Shown here: positions 45,690 to 54,899 of the stretch, one piece after another
How the letters are laid out: the number at the start of each line of letters is the position of its first letter
Position numbering within the stretch: the stretch's first letter is position 1
NCBI RefSeq assembly: GCF_014695395.1
Contig: NZ_JACJOF010000017.1
Coordinates: forward strand, 62,001-126,000
Reading direction: 5' to 3'
Source: Nodosilinea sp. FACHB-131
GTDB taxonomy: Bacteria > Cyanobacteriota > Cyanobacteriia > Phormidesmidales > Phormidesmidaceae
Length of the DNA stretch: 64,000 nt
Notes under the pieces: generated by a model
What the model was told of the DNA's origin: nothing
What the model saw: the letters and a program-made list of their open reading frames with translations, nothing else
The model's database searches: none
Program-made: the position numbers and the translations under genes

Positions 45690-48221
45690 ATGGCTAAGCA
45701 ATCTATTCGTCTGCCCGAATCAAGCACAACGACAGAGGTGCCACTGTCGGTAGACTCGGCAGATGTTGCGCTCGATGCTGAAGCGCAGGTGAGCCAAATT
45801 CAGCAGGCGTTGGTCAACAACTTGCACTGGGTACAGGGCAAAGATGAACAGTTTGCTAATGCCCACGACTACTACACAGCACTGGCCCACAGCGTGCGCA
45901 ATCAGCTGCTGAAAAAACGCATTCGCACGGCCAAGACCTACGCCGAAGCGAAGACCAAAAACGTATACTATCTGTCGGCAGAATTCCTCATGGGCCGCCA
46001 GCTCGGCAACGGTCTGATCAACCTGGGCATGTACGACACTATGCGTCACGCCCTAGCCGACTGTGGGCTAGACCTAGACGAACTGCTCGAGCGTGAGGCC
46101 GAGCCGGGCCTGGGCAACGGCGGGTTGGGTCGTTTGGCCGCCTGCTTCATGGACTCGCTCACCACCCTCAACCTGCCTGCGATCGGCTACGGCATTCGCT
46201 ACGAGTTTGGCATCTTTACCCAACTAATTCGCCAGGGCCACCAGGTTGAAGCGCCCGACAAGTGGCTCAGCTACGGCAACCCTTGGGAAATTGCCCGCCC
46301 CGACTACCGGGTTGAGATCAAATTTGGCGGTCACACCGAGGTCTATAAGAAAGACGGTGACGACGACTACCAGGTGCGGTGGATCCAGGCTCAAACCGTG
46401 ATTGGCATCCCCCACGATGTGCCAGTGCCGGGCTATGGCACCGAGAACGTCAACCTGTTGCGCCTCTGGAAGGCCGAGGCCGGCGAAGCCTTTGACCTAG
46501 ATGCCTTCAACGCTGGCGACTATTTTGGGGCGGTGGCCAACAAGATGATCTCCGAGAACATCACCAAGGTGCTCTACCCCAATGACGAGACCCGCCAGGG
46601 CAAAGAGCTGCGTCTGCAACAGCAGTACTTCTTCGTCGCCTGCTCGCTGCAAGACATTATTCGTCTGCACCTGCGCGATCACAGCAGCTTAGAGAATTTG
46701 GCCGAGTTTGCCGCCATTCAGCTCAACGATACCCACCCGGCCATTGGCGTCGCCGAGCTCATGCGTCTGCTGATCGACGAATACAGCTTTGAGTGGGCCG
46801 CCGCTTGGAAAATCACCCAGCGCACCTTTGGCTACACCAACCACACCCTCATGCCCGAAGCGCTGGAGAAGTGGTCGGTAGACTTGTTTGGCAAGCTACT
46901 GCCCCGTCACCTCGAAATCATCTACGAAATCAACCACCGCTTCTTGGCTCAGGTCAAGCTGCGCTACCCCAACGATCCCGAGCGCCTCGAGCGCCTCTCG
47001 CTGATCGAAGAAGGCCCCGAGCGCCGGGTGCGGATGGCCAACCTAGCCTGTGTTGGCAGCCACGCCATCAATGGAGTAGCCGCCCTGCACACCGAGCTGC
47101 TCAAGCAAGAAGTGCTGCAAGATTTCTATGAGCTGTGGCCCGACAAGTTTAGCAACAAGACCAATGGCATTACCCCCCGCCGCTGGCTGTTGCAGTGCAA
47201 CCCCCGCCTGGCCCAGCTAATTTCTGAGACTATTGGCGACAGCTGGATCACCAACCTCGACGATCTCAAGCAGCTTGAGGCCTATGTCGACAACGATGTG
47301 TTCCGCCATGCCTGGCAGGCCATTAAGCAGGAAAATAAGTGGGCTCTATCCCGCTACATCCACGACGCTGTAGGTATAGAGGTCAACCCCGACTCCATGT
47401 TTGATGTGCAAATCAAACGCATCCACGAGTACAAGCGGCAGCTGATGAACGTGCTGCATGTGATCACCCTCTACAACCGTATGGTGCAAAACCCTGGGGA
47501 TCACGTCGTGCCGCGCACGGTGATCTTTGGCGGCAAGGCAGCCCCCGGCTACGCCATGGCCAAGCTGGTAGTCAAGCTGATCAACGCTGTCGCCGATGTG
47601 GTCAACAACGACCCCATTGTGGCTGGGCGGCTGAAGGTGGTGTTTTTGCCCAACTACAACGTCTCCCAGGCCCAGCGACTGTTCCCAGCCTCTGACCTGT
47701 CAGAGCAGATCTCGACTGCTGGCATGGAGGCCTCGGGCACCGGCAACATGAAGTTTGCCCTCAACGGCGCGCTTACCATTGGCACCCTCGATGGCGCTAA
47801 CGTGGAAATCCGCGAAGAGGTGGGAGCTGACAACTTCTTCCTGTTTGGTCTGACCACTGAGCAGGTCGCGGCCTGTAAGGCCGTGGGTCACAACCCCTGG
47901 TACTACTACGACACCAACCCCGAGCTGAAGCGCACCCTGGATGTGATCGCCTCAGGGCTATTTTCGCCCGGTGAGCCCGATCTATTCTTGCCCATTCTCG
48001 ACTCGCTGCTGGTCGAGGATCCCTATATGGTGATGGCTGACTTTGCCGCCTACGTGCAGTGTCAAGAGCATGTCAGCCGCACCTATGAAGATCGCGATCG
48101 CTGGGTGCGTATGGCCATTCTCAACACCGCTCGCATCGGCAAGTTTTCGGCAGACCGCACGATCGCCGACTACGCCCGCGAGATCTGGAAGGTGAAGGCG
48201 GTGCCGGTGGCTGGGGAGTAG
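45690..48221 (+). CDS. glgP: Glycogen phosphorylase
   Basis: 843-residue pyridoxal phosphate enzyme of family GT35 releasing glucose-1-phosphate from glycogen. Marks are YLSAEFLMGRQLGNGLINLG, GNGGLGRLAACFMDSL, IKRIHEYKRQLMNVLH and EASGTGNMKFALNGALTIGT, in which the Lys binds the cofactor. Length is normal. The ATG at 45690 has AGGG six bases before it; an upstream open frame is not supported. The N-terminal 30 residues are variable. With glgA nearby it would form the storage-sugar pair. Confidence 0.96.
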   Translation: MAKQSIRLPESSTTTEVPLSVDSADVALDAEAQVSQIQQALVNNLHWVQGKDEQFANAHDYYTALAHSVRNQLLKKRIRTAKTYAEAKTKNVYYLSAEFLMGRQLGNGLINLGMYDTMRHALADCGLDLDELLEREAEPGLGNGGLGRLAACFMDSLTTLNLPAIGYGIRYEFGIFTQLIRQGHQVEAPDKWLSYGNPWEIARPDYRVEIKFGGHTEVYKKDGDDDYQVRWIQAQTVIGIPHDVPVPGYGTENVNLLRLWKAEAGEAFDLDAFNAGDYFGAVANKMISENITKVLYPNDETRQGKELRLQQQYFFVACSLQDIIRLHLRDHSSLENLAEFAAIQLNDTHPAIGVAELMRLLIDEYSFEWAAAWKITQRTFGYTNHTLMPEALEKWSVDLFGKLLPRHLEIIYEINHRFLAQVKLRYPNDPERLERLSLIEEGPERRVRMANLACVGSHAINGVAALHTELLKQEVLQDFYELWPDKFSNKTNGITPRRWLLQCNPRLAQLISETIGDSWITNLDDLKQLEAYVDNDVFRHAWQAIKQENKWALSRYIHDAVGIEVNPDSMFDVQIKRIHEYKRQLMNVLHVITLYNRMVQNPGDHVVPRTVIFGGKAAPGYAMAKLVVKLINAVADVVNNDPIVAGRLKVVFLPNYNVSQAQRLFPASDLSEQISTAGMEASGTGNMKFALNGALTIGTLDGANVEIREEVGADNFFLFGLTTEQVAACKAVGHNPWYYYDTNPELKRTLDVIASGLFSPGEPDLFLPILDSLLVEDPYMVMADFAAYVQCQEHVSRTYEDRDRWVRMAILNTARIGKFSADRTIADYAREIWKVKAVPVAGE

Positions 48222-48222
48222 G

Positions 48223-48300
48223 CGGGTGGATGAGTGGGCGGGTGGATGGGTGGGGAGTGAATGCATCGGCGGAAGCACTCATCCACCCATCCACCCCCTA
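48223..48300. repeat. Inverted repeat of GGGTGGAT units
   Basis: GGGTGGATGAGTGGGCGGG and GGTGGATGGGTGGGGAGTG (48224-48259) face CACTCATCCACCCATCCACC (48276-48295). They form a strong hairpin between the convergent glgP and lspA genes and may end both transcripts. Confidence 0.7.
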
Positions 48301-48305
48301 CCCAT

Positions 48306-48785
48306 TTACCCCTCTCCTCGCTTCGGCGGTTCCTTCAGGGCCGCCACTAGCAGACAGACGATGCCGATGTTGATGCACACGTCGGCTACGTTAAAAATTG
48401 GGAAACGAATTAGCCGAAAGTCTAAGAAGTCAATGACTTCGCCAGACAGGAGGCGATCGATGCCATTGCCCAACGCTCCACTGAGAATTAGCCCGTAGCC
48501 CACCTGCTCCCAGCGGTTGGGCAATCGTGCTTTTAAACCCAAGGCGATGAGGCCCAAGCTTACCGCCAGCGACAGCCACTTCAGCCACTCACCGTTGTTG
48601 CTAAACAGGCTGAAGGCGGCCCCGCTGTTGGTTACATAGGTAAAGTAGAATACTCCCGGCCAAATCGGCAATGAGTCGGGTGGAGTAGTGAGTTCAAAGG
48701 TTTGAGCTACCCAAAACTTAGTCAGCTGATCGAGGGCTAGCCCAACCCCAGCGGCGATCCAAAACCAACGATTGCGCACTCTCAT
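48306..48785 (-). CDS. lspA: Lipoprotein signal peptidase
   Basis: 159-residue inner-membrane aspartic protease that cleaves lipoprotein signal peptides after lipid attachment. Four hydrophobic helices are visible. Catalytic aspartates are in GALGNGIDRLLSGEVIDFLD and FPIFNVADVCINIG. FTYVTNSGAAFSLF matches the conserved N-x-G-A-A-F block. The ATG at 48783-48785 fits the family start. bioY ends four bases upstream on the same strand, so both form an operon. A lipoprotein (the ABC binding protein at 54900) is among its possible substrates. Confidence 0.95.
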   Translation of the reverse strand: MRVRNRWFWIAAGVGLALDQLTKFWVAQTFELTTPPDSLPIWPGVFYFTYVTNSGAAFSLFSNNGEWLKWLSLAVSLGLIALGLKARLPNRWEQVGYGLILSGALGNGIDRLLSGEVIDFLDFRLIRFPIFNVADVCINIGIVCLLVAALKEPPKRGEG

Positions 48786-48789
48786 GGGC

Positions 48790-49428
48790 CTAGTAAAACA
48801 ACAGCTGTCGCAGCACCAGCGACAGCACTGCCACCGCACACACTATCACCAGATGGCCCGGCATTGGCAAAATAGAATATCCCAGCAGCAGCTCCCAGTA
48901 GGAGGCCGATACGGTCTGCAACCAGCCTAGCAGGGAGGCGAGAGTCAGGTAAATAATGCCCAGTCCGTGGATGATGCCCAACCCGCTGAGGCAGCTCAGT
49001 GCCAAGGTCTCTAGCTTGGGCGGGTTTTGAAAGGCCAGGTAGCCGCACACCCATCCAGCGGGCACAAAGCCAATTAGATAGCCAAAGCCCGGCTCACGCA
49101 CGTAGCTCAGCCCGCCCCCTTGGGTAAATACCGGAAACTCAAACACCCGAAACAGCGCTAGCCCCAGCACTAGGTAAGCAACCTGCGACAGCGCCGCCGC
49201 GTTTTTGCCTCCCACGCAGCCGGTCAGCAGCACGGCCCCCACCTGAAAGCTCACCCCCAGCGACAGCAGCGCCATACCAGACTGACCCCAAGTCCAGGGA
49301 GCGTTGAGGGTAAAAGCTTCCATCCAGGTGGCCACAATGGTGAGAACCAACCCAATCAGAGCCCACAGTAGTTCGAATGGTGCTAGCACTGGCGATGTCT
49401 TCACCCGTTGGCGGCAGAATTTAGACAT
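48790..49428 (-). CDS. bioY: Biotin transporter substrate-binding component BioY
   Basis: 212-residue membrane protein of the BioY family, the S component of biotin uptake systems of the ECF type, able to work alone in some bacteria. Six hydrophobic helices are present. The family box appears as EPGFGYLIGFVPAGWVCGYL. It ends directly before lspA, a common pairing in cyanobacteria. No ECF ATPase or T component is near. There is no clear signal peptide; the first 15 residues are cytoplasmic and basic. Confidence 0.88.
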   Translation of the reverse strand: MSKFCRQRVKTSPVLAPFELLWALIGLVLTIVATWMEAFTLNAPWTWGQSGMALLSLGVSFQVGAVLLTGCVGGKNAAALSQVAYLVLGLALFRVFEFPVFTQGGGLSYVREPGFGYLIGFVPAGWVCGYLAFQNPPKLETLALSCLSGLGIIHGLGIIYLTLASLLGWLQTVSASYWELLLGYSILPMPGHLVIVCAVAVLSLVLRQLLFY

Positions 49429-49508
49429 TCACATTAGCAGGGTTTGTCAGACTGGGCACGGGTTCACAGAAAGATTTTTGCCCGCTATTAGGCAGCGACA
49501 AAGGCATC

Positions 49509-49922
49509 TCAGTCGCGCACATTACCCCGCAGAGATTTGATCTGACCGCGCTTGGCTTTGCTGTCGAGGCGCTTTCTCTTGGCAGTTTTTGAGGGTTTGG
49601 TGTGTTTGCGCTTTTTAGGCGTAACAGTAACGCTTTGAACTAAACCCTTGAGGCGATCGAGGGCATCTTCTCTGTTTTGCTCTTGGGTGCGATGCTGCTG
49701 GGCTTTAATGATGACAATTCCCTCTTTGGTGATGCGGCTGTCGTTGAGGTTGAGCAGACGTTCTTTGTAGAGGGGCGATAGAGAAGATGCATTGATGTCA
49801 AACCGCAGGTGAATGGCAGTGGCAACTTTGTTGACGTTTTGGCCCCCCGCCCCCTGAGAGCGGACGGCGCTCAGCTCAATCTCGCTCAGCGGAATGGCAG
49901 TGCGGTTGGTAATTTGCAGCAT
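49509..49922 (-). CDS. arfB: Alternative ribosome-rescue factor ArfB (YaeJ type)
   Basis: 137-residue peptidyl-tRNA hydrolase that frees stalled ribosomes lacking a stop codon. The catalytic GGQ motif is in RSQGAGGQNVNKVATA. The C-terminal tail is rich in Lys and Arg (KKRKHTKPSKTAKRKRLDSK), which in this family inserts into the empty mRNA channel. Unlike RF1/RF2 it has no codon-recognition domain, and its length is right. It is transcribed alone. Confidence 0.93.
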   Translation of the reverse strand: MLQITNRTAIPLSEIELSAVRSQGAGGQNVNKVATAIHLRFDINASSLSPLYKERLLNLNDSRITKEGIVIIKAQQHRTQEQNREDALDRLKGLVQSVTVTPKKRKHTKPSKTAKRKRLDSKAKRGQIKSLRGNVRD

Positions 49923-50240
49923 GAAAAATTGAGGACGCTATCTACACCATAGCCAGATTGAGCCAGGATGCAGCATAAAGCCTTGTCAGGTAACGACTTC
50001 ATGCCGTGTGGCATCTCTACATTCTGGTTGATTACCTGCTCGACGGGTTTATTTACTTTGAAGTCAGAACGTTGCTCGCGGGTGCTTTCTTCTTGTAGGG
50101 CGGGCGTTTTGGAGTGTTCCACCCAAAACTATTCTGATCAAGCATAGGGCTCGGCCCTTAGTCTGGCCCAGCAGAATCTTGAATAAGTATTTGGCGGAAC
50201 ACTCTTGGTTAAGAGCGACAAAGTCAACCAAAGGAGCTTA
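49923..50240. other. Intergenic stretch upstream of the DUF4383 gene
   Basis: About 320 bp between divergent genes; reading frames are short and unconvincing. The last bases hold AAAGGAG in front of the DUF4383 start. Confidence 0.4.
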
Positions 50241-50693
50241 ATGATGAGAGAACGCAACTGTGCACTAGTTTTAGGCATTTTATTTACGGTTTTGGGTTTG
50301 GCTGGGTTTGTTCCAGCGCTTGTAACGCTTCCCTCACCGGACATGGCCAGCGCTGCCCCTCTTCCAATTGATATGGGAGATACCTATGTACAGGGTTTTG
50401 GCTATCTTTTTGGCCTTTTCCCGATCAACTTAATGCATAACCTAGTTCACCTAGCGGTGGGCATCTTTGGGATCTCAGCTTCTACCACGGTAGGTGGTGC
50501 CCGTTTGTTTAATCGGTTCTTTGCAATTTCTTATCTGTTGATTGCCATTATGGGTTTGGTACCCGTGGCTCATACCACGTTTGGCTTGATGCCGATTTTT
50601 GGCAACAACGTTTGGTTCAACGCCGTTACAGCGTTGATAGCGGGCTATTTTGGGTTTGTTGCACCCGACAAAGAAACCAGCCTCAGCGTTTAA
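50241..50693 (+). CDS. DUF4383 family membrane protein
   Basis: 150-residue protein with four hydrophobic helices. The family block is YLFGLFPINLMHNLVHLAVG. Start is the first of two adjacent ATG codons, with AAGGAG five bases upstream. Function unknown; members are often near stress genes. A second, truncated copy starts at 52903, so the region once held two paralogues. Neighbours downstream are a broken reading frame, a YflT-type stress protein and a DUF2243 protein. Confidence 0.82.
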   Translation: MMRERNCALVLGILFTVLGLAGFVPALVTLPSPDMASAAPLPIDMGDTYVQGFGYLFGLFPINLMHNLVHLAVGIFGISASTTVGGARLFNRFFAISYLLIAIMGLVPVAHTTFGLMPIFGNNVWFNAVTALIAGYFGFVAPDKETSLSV

Positions 50694-51039
50694 TGATCTA
50701 GGAGTGGTAGGCTTGGCCTTCTAAGCCCACCGCTCTTAGGTTCTGTTTGGTTAAGCAAGGTTAGCTTGCTCAAGCATTTTTAGAAGATGGACGTAATTGA
50801 ACTCGAACCGACGATCCCCACGATATTTAGGTAGGGTTTCAGCATTGCGAGAAATTCTGGCTAGCTTTATGACCTCATTGCTAACAACATGAGCCTGCCG
50901 CTGCCAACACGCCGGTGCAGCTTAGCCCTAATCTCTACACAGGGCTGATAGCATTGTCATGAACAAGACGGCGATCTCTGTCTAAGCTTCGTAGCCAAGA
51001 TAGAACGTCTCTGTAAACGGTGTAGAAGACTAGTTGGCC

Positions 51040-51183
51040 AACCTAGTGCGTTGGAAAGACAAACCCATTGCCATGTCGATTGTCCAGGGTTAGTTAGTCG
51101 GTGTAGCCCACTTTACTCTAGGTTATACCCTCACCTACGCAGCCTTTTTGATTGCCACTACAGCTGGGCGATTTGGCTGACAA
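51040..51183 (+). pseudogene. Remnant of a small membrane protein gene
   Basis: Within the gap 50694-51399, one frame reads LANLVRWKDKPIAMSIVQG, a TAG stop, then LVGVAHFTLGYTLTYAAFLI to ATTAGRFG and a TGA stop. Both halves are in one frame and look like parts of one helical membrane protein with an internal stop. No start is visible. I cannot name the family. The rest of the gap holds only the terminator at 51254. Confidence 0.4.
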
Positions 51184-51253
51184 GGGGCTCAAAAAATCTA
51201 AGTCTTTCTCACGTGAAGTTGTCATGAATCATAAAGCTTAGTCGTGAGAAGCC

Positions 51254-51286
51254 GCGCAGTTAGAAGGGATTAACTGCGCTTTTTTA
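51254..51286 (+). terminator. Rho-independent terminator
   Basis: GCGCAGTTA (51254-51262) pairs with TAACTGCGC (51271-51279), followed by TTTTTT. This is a good plus-strand terminator. It follows the broken gene and precedes the stress protein gene, so it probably ended the transcript of the DUF4383 gene and the remnant. Confidence 0.88.
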
Positions 51287-51399
51287 TGGCGTCAAAAATT
51301 AGGTTACGACCTTTGACCGTTGAGGATTGCTCTGGAAAGGTAAAGCATGGATAAAAGCATTACTGTAACAGCCTTAAACGGGGCTGACTAGGAGACACC

Positions 51400-51957
51400 A
51401 TGACAGAGCAATATACCCACAGAGGCATCGGTTTTTTTCCTAAGGAGGAGCAGGCCGAGCAAGCTATTCGAGCCTTACAATCATCCGACTTTCCGATGGG
51501 CCAGATCTCAATTTTGGCCAAGCAATTGGCAGACGATGTAGTGGCGGGGGGCGCTAAGACAGGCTCTGAGGTTGAAGGGCAAGACATCAACGATTCTAAA
51601 CGACTGCCGCAAAATGCTCTAGCAGGAGGATTTTGGGGTGGTTTGCTAGGCGGCCTGACCGGTTTGGCAATGATTCCTGGGGCGGGCGCGGTGATAGCGG
51701 CAGGCTCCGTTGGTGCGGCTTTGGCTACGTTAGCTGCTGGACAAGGGGCAGGGGCCTTGGCGACGTCAAACCTCAAAGATGGGTTGCGTTCCCTGGGCGT
51801 TCCAGACGACCAGGCGGGGGCCTTTAGCGATCGCTTAATTGGCGGCGATTTTTTGGTGATTGTCGATGGCAGTCAGGAGGAAGTGAACCAGGCGGAGTCG
51901 GTTTTAGCTGGCCACAGCGTTCAAACCTGGGATGTCCATCCTATGCCGCAGTCTTAG
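51400..51957 (+). CDS. YflT-type general stress protein
   Basis: 185-residue protein. The N-terminal domain (about 8-45, GIGFFPKEEQAEQAIRALQS) is of the general stress 17M/YflT kind with a ferredoxin-like fold. The middle has a Gly/Ala-rich hydrophobic stretch (AGGFWGGLLGGLTGLAMIPG onward) that may insert in membranes. The C-terminal domain (GDFLVIVDGSQEEVNQAESV) resembles the first one. GACTAGGAGACACC precedes the ATG. Such proteins respond to heat or salt; role not defined. Confidence 0.78.
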   Translation: MTEQYTHRGIGFFPKEEQAEQAIRALQSSDFPMGQISILAKQLADDVVAGGAKTGSEVEGQDINDSKRLPQNALAGGFWGGLLGGLTGLAMIPGAGAVIAAGSVGAALATLAAGQGAGALATSNLKDGLRSLGVPDDQAGAFSDRLIGGDFLVIVDGSQEEVNQAESVLAGHSVQTWDVHPMPQS

Positions 51958-52243
51958 GTCAGTTCTAAGTAGCTGATTCTAAGGAGAAAGAACGATTGCG
52001 TCGGGGCTAATCAGAGGCTTTTTGATGAGTCGAGCGATCGCCTAAATGTCGATCTATTCCTTTTTAATGAGGATGTCCTAGATCCCCATTTCTAGACTGA
52101 GAGCAGCGACCTAAACAAAGCCTTTTTATGCGGTTTTAGCCTTCCTCGACAAGTCGTGACTGAGGCTAAAGCCGCGATCGCAGCAGGCGCGTGTTTGGGT
52201 ATCAACAGGACTGTTTTGCAAGCTAGCGACACTACTATTTGCC

Positions 52244-52753
52244 ATGATTGACTCTCCCTCTTCAGGTACGGCAAAAGAGTCCAATGCTTTTCCGATCAAC
52301 GTTAGGTCATTTAAGATAGCCGGGTTTTTGATCGGGTTTGGTCTAGGCGGCTTTATCGACGCCATCGTTTTGCACATGCTGTTGCAGTGGCACCACCTGG
52401 TCTCGGGTCGGGTGCCAAGCAATACTCTGGTAGGCTTGCAGCGCAACGTGGTGTGGGATGGAGTTTTGAGTGCCGGTATGTGGCTGGTCATCGTGGTTGG
52501 TCTAGCTGTGCTGTGGCGCAGTGTGCAGCAGGCCCCCATTGTGCCTCTCACCACCTCAGCTTTTGTGGGCTGGATTTTGATCGGGTGGGGTGGATTTCAG
52601 CTCTTCGACAGTGTCTTTTTTCACGCTCTGCTGGGGCTCCACCACATCCGGCCAGGACCTAATTATTTAGTTTATGACGCGGCCTTTTTTCTAATTGGCT
52701 TTGTCTTGATCGGATTAGGTTTTCTCATGACGCGTAACCAAGTTGATGGTTAG
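52244..52753 (+). CDS. DUF2243 family membrane protein
   Basis: 169-residue membrane protein with four hydrophobic helices. The repeated family blocks appear as GLGGFIDAIVLHMLLQWHHL and GGFQLFDSVFFHALLGLHHI. Histidines in both blocks could bind a metal or haem between the two halves, which is inference. Function unknown. It lies among DUF4383 and YflT-type genes, a group of small membrane and stress proteins on the plus strand. Confidence 0.85.
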   Translation: MIDSPSSGTAKESNAFPINVRSFKIAGFLIGFGLGGFIDAIVLHMLLQWHHLVSGRVPSNTLVGLQRNVVWDGVLSAGMWLVIVVGLAVLWRSVQQAPIVPLTTSAFVGWILIGWGGFQLFDSVFFHALLGLHHIRPGPNYLVYDAAFFLIGFVLIGLGFLMTRNQVDG

Positions 52754-52902
52754 CCATTTTTCCTAGCAGCCCTGCTGCTGGTTGAGCGGACCAATTCAGT
52801 GCGATCGCCGTTTCGTCCCCTACCACGGCTCTAGGTGAGGGCGATCGCAGGTCTCCTTAACACTTACCGATCCTGTCTTGTTCTGTTGAGAAAGGAGTCA
52901 CT

Positions 52903-53070
52903 ATGAGCGTTCGTCTTTTTGCCTTAATCAGCGGCATTGTCTATGTGCTGGTTGGCCTGCTTGGCTTTGTGCCTACATTTGTGGCCGCTCCAGAGGTTGC
53001 CCCGGCCCTGGCTGTAGAGGCAGGCTACGGCTACCTGCTGGGCCTTCAGCACTCGCACCGATATCTTTGA
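52903..53070 (+). pseudogene. Truncated DUF4383 gene, 5' half
   Basis: From the ATG at 52903, preceded by AAAGGAGTCACT, the frame reads MSVRLFALISGIVYVLVGLL, then GFVPTFVAA, and ends GYGYLLGLQHSHRYL with a stop at 53068-53070. It is the first third of a DUF4383 protein, parallel to the start of the copy at 50241, but after GYGYLLG the family sequence (LFPINLMHN) is missing. The break near 53042 joins to a different gene in another frame. It can still produce a 55-residue peptide with one or two helices. Confidence 0.8.
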
Positions 53071-53323
53071 GGAGCAGGTCAACCGCGTGATCGACCAGAT
53101 CAAATCCGCCCGCGACACCGCCCTGCATCAGGCTCAGCGGCTCCAAGAAGAAGCTGAAAAGCGGATTAATGTCCTCAAGCACGAAGCCAAAGAGCAGATG
53201 GAAGAGGTTCGCAAAACGGCGGCCACCGCCGCTTGGTGGCTGTTTGGCACAGCGATAACCTCAATGGCCACGGCTGCGATCGCAGGCGTTCTCGCCGCCG
53301 GAGGTCTGGAATTTCTGAGCTGA
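53042..53323 (+). pseudogene. 3' part of an unidentified coiled-coil/membrane protein gene
   Basis: In a frame different from the truncated DUF4383 gene, the sequence reads AFSTRTDIFEEQVNRVIDQI, a helical charged stretch (LQEEAEKRINVLKHEAKEQM), then WWLFGTAITSMATAAIAGVL and a stop at 53321-53323. It has no start of its own except a GTG at 53087. It looks like the end of a membrane protein whose beginning was lost in a deletion. The terminator at 53358 would be its original one. Family not recognised. Confidence 0.65.
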
Positions 53324-53357
53324 CGACACCGAGAGGGAAAGTTGTGAATTTAGCCGG

Positions 53358-53389
53358 TGCCCTAACCACAGTAGTTAGGGCATCGTTTT
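53358..53389 (+). terminator. Rho-independent terminator
   Basis: TGCCCTAAC (53358-53366), loop CACAGTA and GTTAGGGCA (53374-53382) form a perfect 9-bp stem followed by TCGTTTT. It ends the plus-strand fragment transcript before the convergent protease gene. Confidence 0.85.
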
Positions 53390-53406
53390 ATATAACTGCG
53401 CTCGCG

Positions 53407-54009
53407 CTAGCGGCTCCAAATTGTGACTGTTGCTTCAGCTGCGCTCCAAATTAGGCCGGAGGCACCTGTGATAAACAAAATCATCAGCAGGGCATAGCCT
53501 ATTTGGCTTTGGCCTAGCGGTTTTAAGTCAGGGATTAGCTCGCTGAAAATGTGAAAACCATCTAGAGGTGGAATTGGCAGAAGATTGAAGAAACCTAGGC
53601 CGATATTGATATAGGCAGCTAGCCAGAAAAATTCTAGGCTCAGGAAGCTCATGGCGCTGGAGGCTTTTATTAAATGGATGACAAAAATACAGACAACCGC
53701 GATCGCAAAATTAGTCCCCGGACCTGCCGCAGCTACCAAAATCTCTCCCCACTTGCGGCTGCGAAAACGATTGGGGTTTATTGGCATTTCTCCCCAAGCC
53801 ATGCCCACTAAGCACAGGAAAATAAGCGAAAGCCAGCCCATATGCACCACTGGATTGGGGGTCATATGCCCGGTTCGAATAGGGGTGTCGTCGCCCTGAT
53901 GGATAGCCGCAAATCCGTGACCGAGTTCGTGCAGCGTAATCGAAAGAATGATAATAACCGTGAATCTGAAGAAATATACCGGATCGGTTAGCAAATACTC
54001 AACCATCAT
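53407..54009 (-). CDS. Site-2 protease-type metalloprotease (M50)
   Basis: 200-residue membrane protease of family M50. The zinc motif is ITLHELGHGFAA, and the third ligand lies in FFNLLPIPPLDGFHIFSEL. About five hydrophobic helices are present and there is no PDZ domain, so it belongs to the small rhomboid-size M50 members rather than RseP. Substrate unknown. It starts with two adjacent ATG codons. It converges on the deletion-scarred region. Confidence 0.88.
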   Translation of the reverse strand: MMVEYLLTDPVYFFRFTVIIILSITLHELGHGFAAIHQGDDTPIRTGHMTPNPVVHMGWLSLIFLCLVGMAWGEMPINPNRFRSRKWGEILVAAAGPGTNFAIAVVCIFVIHLIKASSAMSFLSLEFFWLAAYINIGLGFFNLLPIPPLDGFHIFSELIPDLKPLGQSQIGYALLMILFITGASGLIWSAAEATVTIWSR

Positions 54010-54899
54010 GATCAGATAAATTCCTAGTCAAACTTTATTGTTGTTTGAAGCCGCAGACCGAACTTCCATCCTAAGCTGCTGTCAAAGACAGATACCTGAG
54101 TGGACTTACGGATCAATATTGCTGTGCGTTTGCGAAGCATAGTCTTCGGCTAATCGCGGCTTATTCAGTTGTTAAATGAAGAACTACGGATGTCTGGGCA
54201 GACTTTACGATTCGATTGAGTTCTGCCAACCTAGTACAGTGCACAATTGAAGAAGGGCGAGTCGTCGCGGTTATTCATTCCATTTGTTCTAGCCTGACTC
54301 TACCTCTTTTCTATCGATTGAACGCTTGCTCGAACCCTTTATGATCTGCTGACTTTATACCAAATCCGATCGCATAAACCCCGATTCAAGACGGAAGGCG
54401 TGTGGGTTAAGTCGTTGCCTACGCGCGCACTTAGCCGTTCTGGCTTAACCCCACGGAAGGCCGTGACGAGCTGAGTAGTAATTGTCCAGCATTGTGCTGA
54501 ACGAATTTTGGAATGTTTCACGAAGGAGCTAACCGAGAGAGATTGTGATGCTGCTCTGTGGCGCGGGGCAGCTACTCCATCACGTCTTTTTGCCATTCGG
54601 CTCGAACTGCTTCTAGTTTTGTCAATGATCATAGGGCGACGGGAACGTTGCCCAAAACTCATTAGCTTTTCCCCAGTAGTTTATGAGTTTTGGGAAAGGC
54701 TGTGCGTTAGCCAATGCTTATACAGCCCTATTCAAATGAACTTGCAAGCTTAAATTCTCTTTGCTTTGTATCCCTTACCCCCGGATTGTTGATTAGAGCG
54801 GGCGGTGGTAGCCTCAAAAGTCGTGAAACTCCTTCTGCTGCTCAGGTGCTTGATTAAGGCATAGAGGGCAACTCATTCTGAAAATTGATAGGTGCAGCT
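54010..54899. other. Gene-poor stretch upstream of the ABC importer
   Basis: Nearly 900 bp without a convincing gene on either strand. Overlapping frames of about 80-107 codons at 54339-54753 give unrecognisable, Ser/Arg-rich sequences and are taken as chance. The region must contain the promoter of the ABC operon; no consensus site could be picked out. Confidence 0.4.

Noticed and set aside
54339..54753. Two overlapping frames of 81 and 107 codons in the gap before the ABC operon
   Set aside because: Ser/Arg-rich products without any family, on both strands of the same segment; likely chance.
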